The notes below the pieces were generated by a model that worked only from the letters and a program-made list of their open reading frames with translations, made no database searches and had not been told where the DNA came from. From Asanoa ferruginea (lineage in GTDB: Bacteria > Actinomycetota > Actinomycetes > Mycobacteriales > Micromonosporaceae), in the NCBI RefSeq assembly GCF_003387075.1, contig NZ_QUMQ01000001.1, positions 5,766,001-5,830,000 on the forward strand: DNA of 64,000 nucleotides, written 5' to 3'. Every line of letters begins with the position of its first letter. Position 1 is the stretch's first letter. This document shows, piece by piece, positions 61,917 to 64,000 of the stretch. Both the position numbers and the translations under genes were made by a program.

Positions 61917-62559
61917 GTGGATGTTGGGCGGTCGAGGTGTCCACCTCGACCGCCCAACCACCGGGCAGGCTCAACCGGCCGGCGCGGGCCCCGGCGACCC
62001 ACCCGCGCAGGTCGGCCGTCGTCTGTCGCACCGTCCGCCCGGTGGTGTCGACCACCGTCACGATCCAGCGCGGGTCATCGCCCGCCCAGCCGCTCCACCG
62101 CTGCCACCGCATCGCCGGCCAGCCGCCCGTGGTGATCGCCTCCGGAACATGCCGGGGGTCGGCCGCGTGCCCGCGATGCCACGCCGCCCAGCCGATGAAC
62201 GACCGCGTCCGGTCGGGCGGCCACTTGCCCGGGTCGCGGCGGTCGAGCCGGCGCAGCCGTTCGTCGTCGGCGACGTCGAGCAGGCAGGCCGCGATGCCGT
62301 CGAGGTCGACCGCCGACGGGCAGGCCAGCACCTCACCGAGCGGCGACTGCCCGGTCAACAAGACGTCCAGGCCGGACTCCTGATAGCCCAGCGCCCGCCG
62401 CACCCAGTGCTCCATGCTCCGCTGCCGCCACTCGCGGTCCGCATCGCTCGGCACACCGATCTCGTCGAAGTCGTGCACCACCAGGCCGGGCAGCCCGGCA
62501 CACGCGCGCGCCGCGGTGGTCTTGCCCGAGCAACTGGATCCGGAGATCGTCAACAGCAC
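61909..62559 (-). CDS. P-loop kinase-like protein
   Basis: 216 residues from GTG 62559. The P-loop is SGSSCSGKTTAAR (residues 6-18), followed by HDFDEIGVPSDADREWRQ and DVLLTGQSPLGE. It resembles small AAA or zeta/chloramphenicol-phosphotransferase-like ATPases that act on small molecules. The C-terminal residues are encoded by a perfect palindrome and overlap the phosphoesterase stop, so the end may be altered by sequence that serves as a terminator. The substrate is unknown. It converges on the phosphoesterase. Confidence 0.65.
   Translation of the reverse strand: MLLTISGSSCSGKTTAARACAGLPGLVVHDFDEIGVPSDADREWRQRSMEHWVRRALGYQESGLDVLLTGQSPLGEVLACPSAVDLDGIAACLLDVADDERLRRLDRRDPGKWPPDRTRSFIGWAAWHRGHAADPRHVPEAITTGGWPAMRWQRWSGWAGDDPRWIVTVVDTTGRTVRQTTADLRGWVAGARAGRLSLPGGWAVEVDTSTAQHPPS
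61924..61957. terminator. 34-base perfect palindrome overlapping convergent gene ends
   Basis: TTGGGCGGTCGAGGTG and CACCTCGACCGCCCAA are exact reverse complements around a 2-base centre. It lies 7 bases after the phosphoesterase stop, inside the last codons of the kinase-like gene, and probably terminates in both directions. Confidence 0.75.
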
Positions 62560-62576
62560 CCGACCAGTGTGGCGGC

Positions 62577-63461
62577 CTAGATGCGGTCGAGGCCGGTCAA
62601 TTTCGCCGAGAGCTCCCAGAGGCGGGCCGCATCCGGGCCGTCGGTGGGAATGCCCTCGGTGACCGCGCAGTCCACGCAGTAGGCGCCGCCGTGCCCGTCG
62701 AGGTCGCTGGAGGTGGCGGCCCAGACCTGGGTCGCGGCGCCCTGCTCGGCCGTCCGGAACAGGCCCGGAGCCGACACCCCGGCCGCGTCGATCCAGCCGG
62801 CCGCGACCATCTCCTCGATCGCGAGGTGCCGTTGCAGGGGTGTCCGGATCCAGCCGGGGTTGACCGAGAACGCGTTCACGCCGTGCGGCCGGCCGAGCAG
62901 GTCGAGGTGCCGGGCGAAGAGGATGTTCGCGAGCTTCGACTGGGCGTACGCCGCCCATTTGTCGTATCCGTCCGCGAAGTGCACGTCGTCCCACCGGATG
63001 CCGGTGTCCGGGTTGCGGCCGGAGGCGACCGCGACGACCCGGGCCGTTCCGGCGGCGGTGAGCACCGGCCAGAGCAGGTTGGCCAGCGCGTAGTGACCGA
63101 GATGGTTGACCGCGAACTGGGCCTCCCAACCCGGTCCGACCCGGGTCTGCGCGCAGGCCATGATCCCGGCGTTCGCGATCAGGATGTCGAGGGCGGGGTG
63201 GCGGTCCCGGAACCGCTCGGCGAAGGCCCGAACCGAGGCGAGGTCGGCGAGGTCCAGTTCGTCGACCTCAACGCCGGGCATATCGGCCAGGGCCTGCCGC
63301 GCGAGGTCCGGACGGCGCGCCGGGACCACGACCCGGGCTCCGGCGTCGCGCAGCGCGCGGGTCGTCGCGAGACCGACACCGGAGTAGCCACCGGTGACGA
63401 CGGCCGTCCGGCCCGACAGGTCGATGCCGGCGAGCACCTGCGCGGCAGTGGGGTGCGTCAT
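62577..63461 (-). CDS. SDR family oxidoreductase (retinol-dehydrogenase-like)
   Basis: 294 residues from ATG 63461. Cofactor motif TGGYSGVGLATTRAL, LIANAGIMACAQT and the YAQSKLANI active-site Tyr/Lys. The length and C-terminal extension are typical of the extended retinol-dehydrogenase/protochlorophyllide-like SDR group. The substrate is unknown. It lies 17 bases upstream of the kinase-like gene and diverges from the VOC gene. Confidence 0.88.
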   Translation of the reverse strand: MTHPTAAQVLAGIDLSGRTAVVTGGYSGVGLATTRALRDAGARVVVPARRPDLARQALADMPGVEVDELDLADLASVRAFAERFRDRHPALDILIANAGIMACAQTRVGPGWEAQFAVNHLGHYALANLLWPVLTAAGTARVVAVASGRNPDTGIRWDDVHFADGYDKWAAYAQSKLANILFARHLDLLGRPHGVNAFSVNPGWIRTPLQRHLAIEEMVAAGWIDAAGVSAPGLFRTAEQGAATQVWAATSSDLDGHGGAYCVDCAVTEGIPTDGPDAARLWELSAKLTGLDRI

Positions 63462-63517
63462 GCCGATCGACGGTAGGTGCTAGAGCGAGGTCTAGGTCAA
63501 CACGGTAAATTTCGTTC

Positions 63518-63895
63518 ATGGCATGTCGTATTGGTGAGCTCGTGCTCGGTTGCCGCGACCCTGAGCTGCTGGCGCGGTTCTGGTGCGAGGTCCTCGACTT
63601 CGTCGTGCTCGATCGCGGAGACGGCTACGTGGAGGTCGGGCCGCGCGAAGGGTGGGGCGGTTCGCAGCCGACCCTCTTCTTCAGCCGCCGCGACGAGCCG
63701 GAGCCAGGAAAAACCCGGCTGCACATCGACGTCAACGCCACCGACCGCGACCAGGCCGCCGAGCTCGAACGCCTGCTGGCGCTCGGTGCGCGCCCGGCCG
63801 ACATCGGCCAGAGCGGTGCGGAGTCGTGGCACGTGCTGGCCGATCCCGAGGGCAATGTGTTCTGCCTCCTCAAGGACCGGATCAAGCCGATCTGA
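63518..63895 (+). CDS. VOC family (glyoxalase/dioxygenase fold) protein
   Basis: 125 residues from ATG 63518. It has the beta-alpha-beta-beta-beta repeat of the vicinal oxygen chelate fold: IGELVLGCRDPELLARFWCEVLDF, then GKTRLHIDVNATD and WHVLADPEGNVFCLL. The His in LHIDVN and the Glu in DPEGNVFCL are the usual metal positions. It may be a glyoxalase/bleomycin-resistance-like enzyme. Its 3' end overlaps the tail of the minus-strand gene at the right edge. Confidence 0.85.
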   Translation: MACRIGELVLGCRDPELLARFWCEVLDFVVLDRGDGYVEVGPREGWGGSQPTLFFSRRDEPEPGKTRLHIDVNATDRDQAAELERLLALGARPADIGQSGAESWHVLADPEGNVFCLLKDRIKPI

Positions 63896-64000
63896 AAACG
63901 GTCACGCTCCACTTGGGAACGTTGACGTAGACCCGGCCGTCGGGCTGGGTCGACGGCTCGTGGAAGGCGTTGCCCGCGCCGTCCCAGCCGCCGAAGGCCG
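63882..64000 (-). CDS. C-terminal fragment of an exported glycoside-hydrolase-like gene (partial)
   Basis: Reading leftward from 64000 in the open frame gives AFGGWDGAGNAFHEPSTQ, then PDGRVYVNVPKWSVTVFRSA and a TGA at 63884-63882. The pattern GWDGxGN...VYVNVPxWSVxV resembles the C-terminal beta-sandwich of alpha-amylase-like glycoside hydrolases, but too little is present for a firm call. The rest lies outside the window. Confidence 0.4.
   Translation of the reverse strand, partial: AFGGWDGAGNAFHEPSTQPDGRVYVNVPKWSVTVFRSA

Overview
The window is high-GC actinobacterial DNA. Gene packing is dense, ATGA/GTGA overlaps are frequent, GTG starts are common, and the content includes PstSCAB, a PrpR/RamB-type regulator beside methylmalonyl-CoA mutase and MeaB, and a class Ia ribonucleotide reductase behind a cobalamin riboswitch. 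Gene content and style fit the Micromonosporaceae (Actinoplanes, Micromonospora or Asanoa-like). That family assignment is inference. No tRNA, rRNA, insertion sequence, prophage or CRISPR array was seen.

Layout. 1-5.2 kb is a metal block: the start of an ABC ATPase, a Zn/Mn-type binding lipoprotein, a propeller-like exported protein, a two-gene YcgR/YcgQ-like permease pair, a histidine-repeat protein and a membrane-anchored His-rich protein, with several Zur-box-like palindromes between divergent genes. 5.4-8.6 kb is a tightly overlapping three-gene operon: an acyl-CoA-dehydrogenase-like flavoprotein, a PhnD-like binding protein without a signal peptide, and a ferritin-like diiron protein with a cysteine-less TusA-like N-terminus. 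It is the best candidate for an undescribed pathway. 8.6-13.5 kb holds a membrane protein, a TauE/SafE exporter with its TetR regulator, and two divergent TetR/enzyme pairs with visible palindromic operators. 13.8-15.6 kb holds an O-antigen-ligase-like protein overlapping a small exported protein. 15.8-19.8 kb is pstSCAB.

19.8-27.4 kb is mixed: two hypothetical or acetyltransferase genes, an SDR, a methyltransferase behind a large LuxR-family ATPase, an AraC regulator, a small hypothetical gene and a metallo-beta-lactamase-fold enzyme. 27.4-35.6 kb holds a 1325-residue exported transglycosylase-like/SGNH hydrolase, two tandem DUF2690-like exported paralogues and a divergent AfsR/SARP-type regulator that carries a frameshift. 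35.6-38.9 kb holds map with a divergent small XRE regulator, a hypothetical protein, and a GntR/FadR regulator coupled to an ABC ATPase.

39.2-45.9 kb is the propionate/methylmalonyl block (mutA, mutB, meaB and a PrpR-like regulator). 45.9-49.7 kb is nrdAB with two NrdR boxes and a B12 riboswitch. B12 therefore links two neighbouring loci: it is the cofactor of the mutase and the ligand that should switch off the B12-independent reductase. 49.7-56.2 kb holds an EAL-DICT protein, an AraC/dioxygenase pair, a flavoprotein and a GT-C-like membrane protein. 56.3-61.9 kb is a two-gene exported unit ending in a 1640-residue metallophosphoesterase with three CBM5/12-like repeats. The right end has a P-loop kinase-like protein, an SDR, a VOC protein and the tail of a further gene.

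Two genes (near 8420 and 33896) appear broken by loss of one G from a GGG run. Either sequence error or true mutation is possible.
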